A DNA stretch of 64,000 bases, from positions 4,196,001 to 4,260,000 of the forward strand of contig NZ_OY762999.1 in the NCBI RefSeq assembly GCF_963666665.1. The letters run 5' to 3'. Within the stretch, counting starts at the first letter, position 1. Each line of letters starts with the position of its first letter. The DNA is from Maridesulfovibrio sp. Its GTDB lineage: Bacteria > Desulfobacterota > Desulfovibrionia > Desulfovibrionales > Desulfovibrionaceae. Below are positions 9,245 to 17,457 of the stretch, piece after piece. The notes below the pieces were generated by a model. It did no database searches. It saw only the letters and a program-made list of their open reading frames with translations, and was not told where the DNA came from. The position numbers and the translations under genes are program-made.

Positions 9245-10435
9245 TTATAAACCTGTCTTTAAAACCAAGTCTGTTATGGGCCCGCGGGAACGTTCGCCCT
9301 TAAGGACCATGTGCGCGTATTCCTTATTATTGCGCAGCTTCTTGACCACCCAGTTGAGTCCGTTGTTGCTTTCGTTGAGGTAGGGGTTATCCACCTGCCG
9401 TGTGTCGCCGAGACAAATGCATTTGACGCCTTCGCCCATGCGGGTCAGCAGCGAGCGCACTTCGGAGCGGGACATGTTCTGCATTTCATCAATTATGACT
9501 ACGCAGTTTTCAAGGTTCATGCCCCGGATATAGGCGATGGGCAGGATTTCAAATTTCTTCTGGTTGAAGCGGAATTTTTCGGAATCCGTATCCATGAAAA
9601 TACGGTTGGCCGGGCGCTGTTCGTGCAGCTTTACTGTCAGGTCACGGACGTAACGCACATAAGGCTGCATCTTTTCTTCTACCGATCCGGGCAGGAAGCC
9701 CATCTTGGCTCCGATTTCCCAGATAGGTTTGACCAGGTATACTTTATCAAAAGGATTGTCCTTTTTTTCCAAGGCCAGATAGAGAGCGGAAGCCAGAGCG
9801 AGAAATGTCTTTCCATATCCGGCTTCGGACTGGATGGAGACAAGGTTAATTTCATTGTTGAGCATAAGCTCAAGGGCAAGGTTCTGGTAGATGTTGCGCG
9901 GTTTCACGCCCCATACTTCATGGGTATAGGAGATGGTCTTGTTTTCCTTGCTTCCGTAAAAGACCGGGGCTCCGTTTTCCCAGCGGAAGCTGTTCACATA
10001 GGGAGTTTCGCCTTCATCCACAAATCCGGTGTACATTTGTGAGTCAGAGCGGAACGGGTCAGAATCCTTGTATTCTTCCCATGTGAGATTGTGGATTCCG
10101 GCCTTGATCTGCAGGATGCGGTCATTGGTCACCAGAATTGGATCATCAATGGACGCGTTGAGTGTTTCCTTGAGGATGCGGTCATCCGGGCTGAGGCTGC
10201 CTAGCTTTTCCGCAAACTCAGGGGAGAGAATAGAGATTTTGTCGTCTTTTAAAATGGACCTTACTGCCTGGGAAACAATATGTCCGATGCGTGGGTCACG
10301 CTTGAGCTTGTCCAGCTCGGTAATAACTGTGTAGGGGAGGTGAACGTTGTTTTCCACTCCGTTGCGCAGAGCAGTGATGCATTTGGGGTTTTCAATAAGT
10401 ACGTTGGTGTCGAGAACGAAATTCTTCTGTCCCAT
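9245..10435 (-). CDS. PIN domain-PhoH family ATPase
   Basis: A 396-residue fusion of a PIN endoribonuclease domain (residues 1-130; FVLDTNVLIENP with D9 as the first metal ligand, and later acidic residues in VTNDRIL) to a PhoH-type P-loop ATPase. Walker A is EAGYGKT at 204-210 and Walker B is VVIIDEMQNM. Such fusions (PhoH2/YlaK type) are thought to act as RNA helicase-nucleases; the substrate is unknown. The ATG at 10435 is preceded by GAGGAGG with four bases of spacing, ruling out the ATG nine codons upstream. It is a single gene between terminators. Confidence 0.92.
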   Translation of the reverse strand: MGQKNFVLDTNVLIENPKCITALRNGVENNVHLPYTVITELDKLKRDPRIGHIVSQAVRSILKDDKISILSPEFAEKLGSLSPDDRILKETLNASIDDPILVTNDRILQIKAGIHNLTWEEYKDSDPFRSDSQMYTGFVDEGETPYVNSFRWENGAPVFYGSKENKTISYTHEVWGVKPRNIYQNLALELMLNNEINLVSIQSEAGYGKTFLALASALYLALEKKDNPFDKVYLVKPIWEIGAKMGFLPGSVEEKMQPYVRYVRDLTVKLHEQRPANRIFMDTDSEKFRFNQKKFEILPIAYIRGMNLENCVVIIDEMQNMSRSEVRSLLTRMGEGVKCICLGDTRQVDNPYLNESNNGLNWVVKKLRNNKEYAHMVLKGERSRGPITDLVLKTGL

Positions 10436-10469
10436 AAAGCCTCCTCTTTTAAAGTGGTCCAAAAGAGAA

Positions 10470-10495
10470 AAGGCGACCCGAGAAGGGCCGCCTTA
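10470..10495 (-). terminator. probable terminator of the upstream minus-strand gene
   Basis: AAGGCGACCC and GGGCCGCCTT pair with one mismatch around GAGAA. On the minus strand the stem is followed by TTTTCTCTTTT. It lies downstream of the 10616 gene and just ahead of the PhoH gene. Confidence 0.6.
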
Positions 10496-10615
10496 TTTTG
10501 AACGATGCATTCGTGATGCTCTTTAGAGTCTGCAGGCTGCCCTGCTTGGTTTTCCTCATGATTTCAATATACAACATCATGAGGTATAGGGGAAGCCAAA
10601 TGTATTCCGTTTGAG

Positions 10616-11206
10616 TTAAGTTTCTGCGACAGAATCATCCCCGCCTATGGTCATACTGAATTCATCAATATTCATCCCGCTGAAGATGTGGCTGTATTTT
10701 GCCACGGCTTCATAAGGGTTTTTCTCGTAGGCCTTGGCAAATTCGAGATATTCTTCACCTGCTTCAACAAGGCTGTTCAGCCCGCTGATACCACGGAAAT
10801 CATTGGCGAGTTCTGGGTTGTCCTGAAAGAGCTGTTCAATTTTATCTTTTTGGGGATGGTCTCCCTTTACCCGTACGTTTCCGGAACCGTCAGTGGTCAG
10901 TTCCACCGGGGGATCAGTGTTGATGCCGTTCTGTAAGAAAAGGACATTTACATCATCCTGAAATTTTTTCGTGCTGGTTTCCAGACCTGTTTTAAGATCG
11001 TCAAGGGAGATGGATTGGCCCGGTGTGTAGGGGATATTCATATCAGAGAAAAAGCTGCCGACGGAAGCAAGCATCTTTGCGGAATCGGATATAGTTACTT
11101 TATCCCCGGACTGCTGATCCTGCAGGGTTGATTGCGTTCTGGCACGGGATTGTTGAACTTCGTTAACTGATTGTGTTGCATATGCAGATTGAACGGAATT
11201 GATCAT
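10616..11206 (-). CDS. hypothetical protein, cytoplasmic, 196 aa
   Basis: Not recognised. The product starts MINSVQSAYATQSVNEVQQ, is polar and Gln/Ser/Asp-rich, and has no signal peptide or membrane segment. A Q-rich low-complexity N-terminus is followed by VTISDSAKMLASVGSFFSD, a pattern reminiscent of small Desulfovibrio proteins and of the start of FlgM-like regulators, but I cannot claim homology. The ATG at 11206 has GGAG six bases upstream. A longer frame to 11272 lacks a ribosome-binding site. It lies downstream of mobA-moeA on the same strand, separated by about 70 bases, so co-transcription is possible. Confidence 0.7.
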   Translation of the reverse strand: MINSVQSAYATQSVNEVQQSRARTQSTLQDQQSGDKVTISDSAKMLASVGSFFSDMNIPYTPGQSISLDDLKTGLETSTKKFQDDVNVLFLQNGINTDPPVELTTDGSGNVRVKGDHPQKDKIEQLFQDNPELANDFRGISGLNSLVEAGEEYLEFAKAYEKNPYEAVAKYSHIFSGMNIDEFSMTIGGDDSVAET

Positions 11207-11279
11207 GCTCGGCTCCATGGATTTAGGGCATTTTTTTCCTGAGCCGAATTGATGCAGCAACCATGCCTGCAATAATAAT

Positions 11280-13133
11280 CTAGAGCCGGATTACTTGGAC
11301 TATGCTTTGGGGAGGAAGTTCTCCGCAGTCTGCGGGAAGAATAATTATGCCGTTACACAGGCTCATAACCTTGCGTGGAGAAAGGGACTTATCAAGCAGG
11401 GGGTCAGCGAATATTTTGCCGTTATCTTCAAAAATACGGCAGGGGCGCAGTTTTTCCCGGTCACGTCCACCTTTCAGCGCATCGGTAGTAATTGCCGGGG
11501 TCGTGGCGGAAGTTTCCGCTTTTGCCTGCAGCATGTTGATTACCGGATTGATGATGGTGTGGAAGGCCAGATTCACTGCATTGGGCGGGCCGGGCAGCCC
11601 GATGACAATTGAGTTGTCCATGCTGAACGCAAAAACTGATTTGGCAGGGTGCATGGCCAAACCTTTGAAAATTGGTCTCCCTCCAGCCTGCCGGATGGAA
11701 TTGAATACAAAGTCGCGGTTGCCGGGGCCGGTTCCGCCGGTTGTGACGATCAGTCCGCAATCTCTGTTAGCCTGCACAGCTTCGGATATTGCTTCCGGAG
11801 AATTGGCGCAAGGTGCAATGTGCACGTCATGGATTCCGTAGCGGCAGCATAGAGATTTCATGAGAATGAGGTTGTCAGCAGGGATCAGCCCGCATTGAGT
11901 TTTCTGCGCCGGATCGCACAGCTCATTGCCGACAGCCAGTACAGCGACTTTGGGCATTGGATAGATCGGAACGGAGCGGATACCGGCATAAGCCAGCAGA
12001 GCGGCATCACAGGGCGAAATAACAGTCCCTGAATTGACGATAGTCTCATCCTTCATGATGTCCGATCCGGTATTGCGGATGAAATCTCCCTTGCGCACCG
12101 GGGTACTGATGCTGATGGAACATTCGCCAACCTGTACGTTTTCAAAGGGTATGACCGCGTCGGTGCCTTCGGGTATGATCCCTCCGGTCAGCACACGAAC
12201 TGCCTGTCCTTCGCATTTGTCCGGTACCGGGCAGGACGGGCGAATTTCCCCGGAAAAGCCCACCTCAACCGGGAGATTCGTCGACGCAGCAGAAGTACAC
12301 GCGCTGGGTACGGCAAATCCGTCCATGGCCGAGCGGTCATGCTCAGGCAGGGATATGCCTGATTGCAGGGTTTCTGCAGCAACCAGCCCAGAACAGTCCG
12401 TTACCGGAACGTATTTGCATTTTGGCAGGGCAATGCTTTTACGGATAAGCTTAAGCGCCGCACTGCGCGGAATGGAGTTAGGAAAAGAGTTTTGTCCGCT
12501 CCCGGATCGATCTGTAGGATTGTTCAGGTCTTCGCGGACCCGGCTTAATTCGTCCGGCGTATTAATGTTAATGAAAGTTGTCAGGTCCTGATCTTTTTTT
12601 GCCAGCAAATCCGTGTCCACGGTCTTTACCTTTACCTGCGGAAAAAAGCGGATGATCTGAAAGATATTCTTTTTAAGGTTTTGCTCGATGAAGGGCAGGC
12701 AGCGTTTTGAATAAACAGCGCAGAGAGGCTCGTAGAATCCGTCCGGGTGTATGGGAATAACCACATCGTCATCCGGTTCAACCCGGCTTAGCAGCTCGCT
12801 GATAAGTTCCCGGTTAAGGAAAGGGGAATCACAGGCGGTGATGAACACATGATCAGTGCGGGAATGATAGAGGGCGGAGTGTATCCCAGTCAGTGAACTG
12901 CGCGATTCAAACAGATCGCAAACCAACCGTACATCAAGGTCCGGGTGGTTTTCCGGGGTGCGGGTAATGACAAATGTTTCCGCAAAAAGACCTTCAAGAC
13001 TGCGGATGATCCTGCTGACCAGTTTCTCTCCGGAAATTTCAAGGCAGGATTTATCCGTCCTGCCCATGCGTCGTCCCTCGCCACCGGCTAGAATGGCTGC
13101 GCTCAAGTTTAATCTATCTGTATTTCCGCTCAT
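11280..13133 (-). CDS. MobA-MoeA fusion: Mo cofactor guanylyltransferase and Mo insertion
   Basis: One 617-residue chain carries two steps of molybdenum cofactor synthesis. Residues 8-200 are MobA-like (NLSAAILAGGEGRRMGRTDK, the nucleotide-binding loop; then ITACDSPFLN). Residues from about 222 are MoeA-like (PEHDRSAMDGFAV, FENVQVGE, AVGNELCD and TTGGTGPGNRDFVF), including its C-terminal domain (VIGLPGPPNAV). MoeA inserts Mo or W into adenylylated molybdopterin and MobA then adds GMP, so the fusion joins consecutive reactions. The start at 13133 puts the MobA loop at its usual distance; an ATG at 13169 is possible, and neither has a good ribosome-binding site. Confidence 0.9.
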   Translation of the reverse strand: MSGNTDRLNLSAAILAGGEGRRMGRTDKSCLEISGEKLVSRIIRSLEGLFAETFVITRTPENHPDLDVRLVCDLFESRSSLTGIHSALYHSRTDHVFITACDSPFLNRELISELLSRVEPDDDVVIPIHPDGFYEPLCAVYSKRCLPFIEQNLKKNIFQIIRFFPQVKVKTVDTDLLAKKDQDLTTFININTPDELSRVREDLNNPTDRSGSGQNSFPNSIPRSAALKLIRKSIALPKCKYVPVTDCSGLVAAETLQSGISLPEHDRSAMDGFAVPSACTSAASTNLPVEVGFSGEIRPSCPVPDKCEGQAVRVLTGGIIPEGTDAVIPFENVQVGECSISISTPVRKGDFIRNTGSDIMKDETIVNSGTVISPCDAALLAYAGIRSVPIYPMPKVAVLAVGNELCDPAQKTQCGLIPADNLILMKSLCCRYGIHDVHIAPCANSPEAISEAVQANRDCGLIVTTGGTGPGNRDFVFNSIRQAGGRPIFKGLAMHPAKSVFAFSMDNSIVIGLPGPPNAVNLAFHTIINPVINMLQAKAETSATTPAITTDALKGGRDREKLRPCRIFEDNGKIFADPLLDKSLSPRKVMSLCNGIIILPADCGELPPQSIVQVIRL

Positions 13134-13320
13134 TGTTTTTATATCGCATAAAAGATTCCAGTAAGCCATAACCTTTTTATTATGCTGAAAAAAGCCTGAT
13201 GAGTTGATACCCGCTATATTAAAACTGTTTACAAAATCCCCTTTGCCCCTGTACTTAAATTTTCTGAAAGTAAAGTCACTTGGCGGATGTCTTACTTATT
13301 AATTTGATATGGAGTTTTTT

Positions 13321-14112
13321 ATGTCCTGCAAGAAATTAAAGATGATTTGTTTTTCCCCCACCCGGACCACCCGCCGTATTCTGGATGCCATTGCCGAAGG
13401 CGTTGGCGCCGAGCATTTAGAGGTAGTCGATGTTACCCGTGCGGACCGCGTGCCAGAAACTTGCGACTGTGCTGATAATGATCTGGTGATAATCGGTGCT
13501 CCGGTCTACGGCGGCCGCATTCCGCTTACTGCCGTGGAACGTTTTAAGGCATTGAAGTCCTGTGGCAGTTCTGTTGTTCCCGTGGTGGTTTACGGTAACC
13601 GGGCTTATGAGGATGCGCTCATTGAGCTTGCCGATATTGCCACAGAAGCCGGATTCAAGACCCTTGCCGGAGCTGCATTCATTGGTGAACATTCTTTTTC
13701 CAATGATAAGACTCCCATCGCAGTCAGCCGTCCTGATGAAGATGATTTGGGCAAAGCCCGCGAGTTCGGTAAGTCCCTCGTTGCAAAGCTTGCTGACGGT
13801 TCTCTTTTCGCTGAAGATGTAGATATTCCCGGTAATCGTCCTTACAAGGAACGCTCGCCCAAGGCTTCAGCTGCTCCTATCTCCAACAATGACTGCCAGC
13901 TTTGCGGAGCCTGCGAGAGAGTCTGTCCCACAGCGGCAATTTCCGTTGGTTCATTGGTGGAAAATGACCCGGATAAGTGTATTTTCTGCTGTGCTTGCGT
14001 TAAGGTCTGTACTTTCGAAGCGCGTAAGCTGGAAGTGCCCCGCCTGCTGGAAGTTTCCCAGTGGCTGGCTGATAATTTCAGTGAGCGCCGTGAACCTGAA
14101 GTTTTTATATAG
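13321..14112 (+). CDS. flavodoxin-ferredoxin (EFR1-type) electron transfer protein
   Basis: Residues 1-165 form a flavodoxin-like domain (FSPTRTTRRILDAIAEG for the FMN phosphate loop; VIIGAPVYGGRIP). Residues 190-245 hold two [4Fe-4S] ferredoxin motifs, CQLCGACERVCP and CIFCCACVKVC. The architecture is that of the EFR1 family, which likely moves electrons between ferredoxin-type partners in the cytoplasm of anaerobes. The ATG at 13321 is used because GGAG lies six bases upstream; the ATG at 13309 would place this GGAG inside the gene. It is a single gene followed by dispersed repeats. Confidence 0.88.
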   Translation: MSCKKLKMICFSPTRTTRRILDAIAEGVGAEHLEVVDVTRADRVPETCDCADNDLVIIGAPVYGGRIPLTAVERFKALKSCGSSVVPVVVYGNRAYEDALIELADIATEAGFKTLAGAAFIGEHSFSNDKTPIAVSRPDEDDLGKAREFGKSLVAKLADGSLFAEDVDIPGNRPYKERSPKASAAPISNNDCQLCGACERVCPTAAISVGSLVENDPDKCIFCCACVKVCTFEARKLEVPRLLEVSQWLADNFSERREPEVFI

Positions 14113-14114
14113 GT

Positions 14115-14254
14115 GCGCTGCGCGCTTTTAAGAATTAAATGATTTTGCCTCCGGCGGGTCTGCGACGCTTTGTTTTGATGCGCTATCGCGCTTAGTGTTG
14201 ATCGCATTTCGCCTCCGGCGGGCAGAAGGGCTAAGCCCCTCTGCACTCCCTAGT
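14115..14254. repeat. dispersed intergenic repeat, two tandem units
   Basis: Two related units (about 14115-14158 and 14177-14254) each carry GCCTCCGGCGG behind ATTTYG. The second continues with a hairpin, CAGAAGGG-CTAAG-CCCCTCTG. The same arrangement in reverse orientation lies at 17379-17457. Both lie directly behind stop codons, suggesting a REP-like mobile or termination element. Confidence 0.7.
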
Positions 14255-14310
14255 TGGTGTGAGAGTTTTTTTGTTGAAGTATTGTCGTAGACTTGGAGGA
14301 GTGATTTCTT

Positions 14311-14706
14311 ATGCGTAATTCTGTGCGAATTCTGGCAGGTGTCGTCCTGTTGTTGGCTTTTTTTGGTTTGTCCGGCTGTGCAACGAGCAAATGGAACCGC
14401 TATGAGCTTTATATGGGCCAGAGCTATGGTGAAGGTAAGCAGTGGGTTACAGCTAAACAATGGCAGGGTTTTCTGAAATCTGAAGTTACTCCCAAATTTA
14501 AGGACGGCTATACTGTCTATGACGTAAATGGATTCTGGGCTGGCAAGATGTTTACCTACTCCGAAAGAAGCAAAGTGATCATGATCGTCTCAGAAGACAA
14601 GGATGCCGAGCAGCGCGTGGATGAAATCGCAAAAGCCTACAAGGATGAGTTCAAGCAGGACTCTGTTTTGAAGATTGTCTGCCCGGTCAGAGTTGAGTTT
14701 AATTAG
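14311..14706 (+). CDS. small lipoprotein, unknown function
   Basis: A 131-residue protein with a lipoprotein signal peptide: basic start, hydrophobic stretch VRILAGVVLLLAFFGL and lipobox LSGC with the cysteine near residue 24. The mature part is a small soluble domain ending in a probable beta strand (LKIVCPVRVEF). It has no motif that I recognise. GGAGGAGTGATTTCTT precedes the ATG. The gene stands alone between repeats and a strong terminator, so it is probably an independently transcribed envelope protein. Confidence 0.8.
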   Translation: MRNSVRILAGVVLLLAFFGLSGCATSKWNRYELYMGQSYGEGKQWVTAKQWQGFLKSEVTPKFKDGYTVYDVNGFWAGKMFTYSERSKVIMIVSEDKDAEQRVDEIAKAYKDEFKQDSVLKIVCPVRVEFN

Positions 14707-14730
14707 TTCATATTGACGCGATTAAGCAAA

Positions 14731-14769
14731 ACGTCCTCCATCGTACTTACGTTGGAGGACGTTTTTTTG
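14731..14769 (+). terminator. rho-independent terminator
   Basis: ACGTCCTCCA/TGGAGGACGT, a ten-pair stem with a 12-base loop, is followed by seven T residues. It follows the lipoprotein gene. Confidence 0.9.
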
Positions 14770-14812
14770 ATTGAAGATCCGGTCTGGCTTTATGGTAGGT
14801 GATGGTACCAAC

Positions 14813-15247
14813 CTAATTCTCCAGTTCCAGCTCATTCAGTATTTCGCGGCTTATCCAGCTGACGATTTCAGAGCATTTTTGTAGCTGTGCTTCAGGGCCG
14901 AATTTTCCTCTTAGGTTAATGCATTTTGTTGTGCCGTATTTTTCTAAAAATTTATCTCTGATCATTTCGGCAAGGGCAGCCGGATAGTCCCAACTCTGTC
15001 CTGCCTCATTGCGACCATGAAGGTGCCCGATCACAATTAATGCCCCGCTTAGTGCTCCGCATGCTTCCTGAAATGTTTTGCCATAGCCTCCACCAAAAGG
15101 GGTGGCGTAGCGGACAATGTTATCCGGTTCCATTCCCGCATGCTCAAGAGTGCCTCTGACTACAGCCTCTGCACAATGGTAACCTCCCAGAAAGTAATTC
15201 CCGGCTTTGTCAGCTGCTCCGCATGTGTTTCTGTTGCAACAATTCAT
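14813..15247 (-). CDS. C_GCAxxG_C_C family redox-type protein
   Basis: A 144-residue cytoplasmic protein with the four-cysteine pattern that names the family: C25 (GGYHCAEAV), C63 in ACGALSGA (the GCAxxG position), C109 (TKCINLRG) and C125 (QKCSEIV). Members are presumed redox or metal-cluster proteins, and the domain also occurs in split-Soret cytochromes; no reaction is established. Additional N-terminal cysteines (MNCCNRNTC) may matter. AGGAGG-type sequence precedes the ATG. It is divergent from a LysR regulator 110 bases away and is therefore that regulator's likely target. Confidence 0.85.
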   Translation of the reverse strand: MNCCNRNTCGAADKAGNYFLGGYHCAEAVVRGTLEHAGMEPDNIVRYATPFGGGYGKTFQEACGALSGALIVIGHLHGRNEAGQSWDYPAALAEMIRDKFLEKYGTTKCINLRGKFGPEAQLQKCSEIVSWISREILNELELEN

Positions 15248-15332
15248 TTGTTCCTCCTGTTGTTATTTTGATCGCTATTAACTATTGTCCACTTAAAGTG
15301 ATCGCGTCCAACGATTGTTTGCGATTGCAGTA

Positions 15333-15347
15333 ATCGTGAAAAACGAT
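15333..15347. promoter_or_regulatory. candidate LysR operator
   Basis: ATCGT-GAAAA-ACGAT is a perfect inverted repeat of the T-N11-A class bound by LysR proteins. It ends ten bases before the lysR start codon in the divergent promoter region, where further CGATT/AATCG half-sites occur. It fits autoregulation and control of the C_GCAxxG gene. Confidence 0.55.
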
Positions 15348-15357
15348 GGAGTGTTGA

Positions 15358-16245
15358 ATGGAAATACGACAGCTGAAAACTTTCCTGACAGTGGCTGAGC
15401 GTCTGAACTTTACCCGGGCGGCAAAAGATCTTTATCTGGCTCAGTCTTCTGTTTCCGCCCAGATCAAATTGTTGGAAGAAGATCTTGGCGTCCGGCTTTT
15501 TGACCGGATCGGCCGGGGAATTGTGCTTACAGAGGCCGGGGAAATGTTGCGTAATTATGCTCGTCGCATGCTCCAGATGAGTGAAGAGGTGCGTGACGGT
15601 CTTTCCGGTGGGCGTAATTTTTCAGGCACGCTTACAATCCGAATGCCTGAGACAATCGGCTCAGAGTACATGCCGGAAGTTATAGCGAGTTTTTCATCAG
15701 AATATCCCAATACGCAGATTGTCTTTAACAACTGTGATGATGAGTGTTTGAAGGAAGAATTGAATTCCGGTCGTATTGATGCTGCTTTCTTAATGAGCAG
15801 CTCATTGAGCGTCAGCAGCGTAACGGTGGAGGCTCTTCGGCCCGAACCTTTGACGCTTGCTGCTGCTTCCGGGCACCCGCTGGCCGGGAAAAGGGTTTTG
15901 TCTGATGCAGATATGCAGGGGCAGACGTTACTGCAATTGCGAGTGGATTGAAGTTATCGGCGTGACTTCAAGCGGTCGCTTGAAACCAATGATGTAGAGA
16001 CAAAATCAATAATCTTTTCCAGCGGCAGGGCGCAGCTGAATTGCTTGCGGAGAGGAATGGGGATTGCCCTGTGTCCTGAACGGGTGCTGGACCGAGACTT
16101 TGAGAAAGGCACTCTTGTCCGGCTTGAGTGGAGCCCAGCCCCTACGGAAACGATGATCATGGTGATCACCCATGTTGATAAGTGGTGTTCGCCTCCGCTT
16201 AGGCGATTTTTGGAGCTATCGAAGGCTGTTATTCTTCAAGGTTAA
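15358..16245 (+). CDS. LysR-family regulator with in-frame UGA, predicted selenocysteine
   Basis: Residues 1-60 form the LysR winged helix (MEIRQLKTFLTVAERLNFTR, AKDLYLAQSSVSAQIKLLEE). The substrate-binding region follows to residue 197. A single UGA at 15949-15951 then interrupts the frame, which continues open and LysR-like for 97 codons (SYRRDFKRSLE, then RRGMGIALCPERV) to a TAA at 16243. Read through, the product is 295 residues, the normal LysR length. The UGA stands where many relatives have Cys in a CSYR motif, corresponding by position to the peroxidatic Cys199 of OxyR. A GGUC-loop hairpin follows (15967-15984). I therefore predict selenocysteine at residue 198 and a redox-sensing regulator of the divergent gene. 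A simple nonsense mutation is the alternative. Confidence 0.8.
15949..15984 (+). promoter_or_regulatory. UGA codon plus candidate bacterial SECIS hairpin
   Basis: The UGA (15949-15951) is followed after 15 bases by TTCAAGC-GGTC-GCTTGAA: a perfect seven-pair stem (15967-15973 with 15978-15984) closed by a GGUC loop. The first loop G is 23 bases after the UGA, within the usual bacterial SECIS range of roughly 16-37. The E. coli fdhF element also presents GGUC in its apical loop. I see no obvious bulged U as in E. coli, but bacterial elements vary. Confidence 0.7.
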
Positions 16246-16251
16246 GATAAA

Positions 16252-16290
16252 GAACTCCCCCGCAACCCAAGGTTACGGGGGAGTTCTTCA
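16252..16290. terminator. bidirectional terminator
   Basis: GAACTCCCCCG/CGGGGGAGTTC, an 11-pair stem, sits between the convergent lysR gene and the ABC transporter operon. It follows the full-length lysR stop, not the internal UGA. Confidence 0.9.
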
Positions 16291-16313
16291 TTTCATATCT
16301 ATCAAATCAAACC

Positions 16314-17357
16314 CTACATACTAATCCACTCGTCCTGTTTCGGAGTCTCCTGCTTCAAATCAGCAAGATGGCAGCAGGTGCGGTGTCCGGGGGCGATTTC
16401 TTTGTCCTGCGGGGCCTTTTCACGGCAGATAGCCATGGCATGGGCGCAACGGGGGTGGAAGTGGCAGCCTTTTGGCGGATCGAGCGGGGAGGGGATTTCG
16501 CCTTTGAGCGGGGCGAAGTCCACATCGCGTTTGTCCAGTCTGGGAACCTCGTTCAAGAGAGCCTGAGTGTAGGGGTGGAACGGATCGCTGAATAATTTTT
16601 CAACTGTTCCGACCTCAACAACGCGACCGAGGTACATGACCGCGATCCTGTCTGATATGTGTTCGACCACGCCTAAGTCGTGGCTGATGAACAGGCAGGT
16701 CAGGTTCAGGTCTTTGCGCAGTTTCATGAACAGGTTCAGAATCTGGGCCTGAATGGATACGTCCAGTGCGGCTACTGATTCATCGCAGATCAGACATTCC
16801 GGTTGCATGGCCATGGCCCTTGCAATGCCGATTCTCTGGCGCTGACCGCCGGAGAACTGGTGCGGGTAGCGGTTTTTGTAGCTGGGGTCCAGACCGCAGC
16901 GGAGCATAACATAGGAGAGATACTTGTCGAATCCGGCCTTGTCGGTCAGTCCGTGGTAGAGCGGTGCTTCGCCTATGATCTGCTTAACCCTTTTGCGCGG
17001 GTTCAATGAGGCAAAGGGGTCCTGAAAGATCATCTGCACGTTGCGTGCGTAGTCCATGTGTTCCTTGGAGCTCATGTCCTTTACGTTCCGGCCCTTGTAG
17101 AAAATGTCTCCGCCGGACTGATCAAGAATTTCGCAAAGCATACGGCCCAGCGTGGATTTACCGCAACCGGATTCACCCACCAAGCCCAGCACTTCACCGG
17201 GCATGATGTCGAGGTTGACGCTGTCCACAGCCTGAACGCGCTCTTCGCGCAGCTTTGAGCCCAGCTTCTGGGCAATCTTACCTGCGAAGTCGAGTTTTTT
17301 AACAAACACCCGGCTCAGGTCTCTACAGCTCAAGAAAGGTGTGTTGGCTTCATTCAT
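16314..17357 (-). CDS. peptide/nickel ABC transporter ATPase, DppF/OppF type
   Basis: Second ATPase of a peptide-type ABC importer, 347 residues. Walker A GESGCGKSTLGR, Q-loop MIFQDPFASLNPRKR, signature FSGGQRQRIGIARAM, Walker B ECLICDESVAALD and the switch histidine in LFISHDLG are all present. The C-terminal oligopeptide-transporter extension (HPYTQALLNEVPRLD, then HPRCAHAMAICREK with cysteines of the usual Fe-S type) identifies the Opp/Dpp family. It is the last gene of a five-gene operon, separated from the DppD-like gene by a dispersed repeat of about 80 bases. Confidence 0.92.
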   Translation of the reverse strand: MNEANTPFLSCRDLSRVFVKKLDFAGKIAQKLGSKLREERVQAVDSVNLDIMPGEVLGLVGESGCGKSTLGRMLCEILDQSGGDIFYKGRNVKDMSSKEHMDYARNVQMIFQDPFASLNPRKRVKQIIGEAPLYHGLTDKAGFDKYLSYVMLRCGLDPSYKNRYPHQFSGGQRQRIGIARAMAMQPECLICDESVAALDVSIQAQILNLFMKLRKDLNLTCLFISHDLGVVEHISDRIAVMYLGRVVEVGTVEKLFSDPFHPYTQALLNEVPRLDKRDVDFAPLKGEIPSPLDPPKGCHFHPRCAHAMAICREKAPQDKEIAPGHRTCCHLADLKQETPKQDEWISM

Positions 17358-17378
17358 ATATAAAATCCTATTTTAAAC

Positions 17379-17457
17379 TAATAGGGATTCCAAAGGGGCT
17401 TAGCTCCTTTGGCCGCCGGAGGCGAAATCATTTCATCAAAAACGCGTAGCGTATCCC
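17379..17457. repeat. dispersed intergenic repeat, reverse copy
   Basis: This is the reverse-complement counterpart of the 14115-14254 repeat: CCGCCGGAGGCGAAAT together with the CCAAAGG...CCTTTGG hairpin and an ACGCTACGCG-like end. It sits inside the transporter operon, directly downstream of the dppD-like stop codon. Confidence 0.7.

Noticed and set aside
15358..15951. Reading the LysR gene as a truncated pseudogene ending at the internal UGA
   Set aside because: The frame stays open and LysR-like for another 97 codons, the UGA is at a Cys position, a SECIS-like hairpin follows and the terminator lies after the distal stop. Kept as the alternative explanation only.
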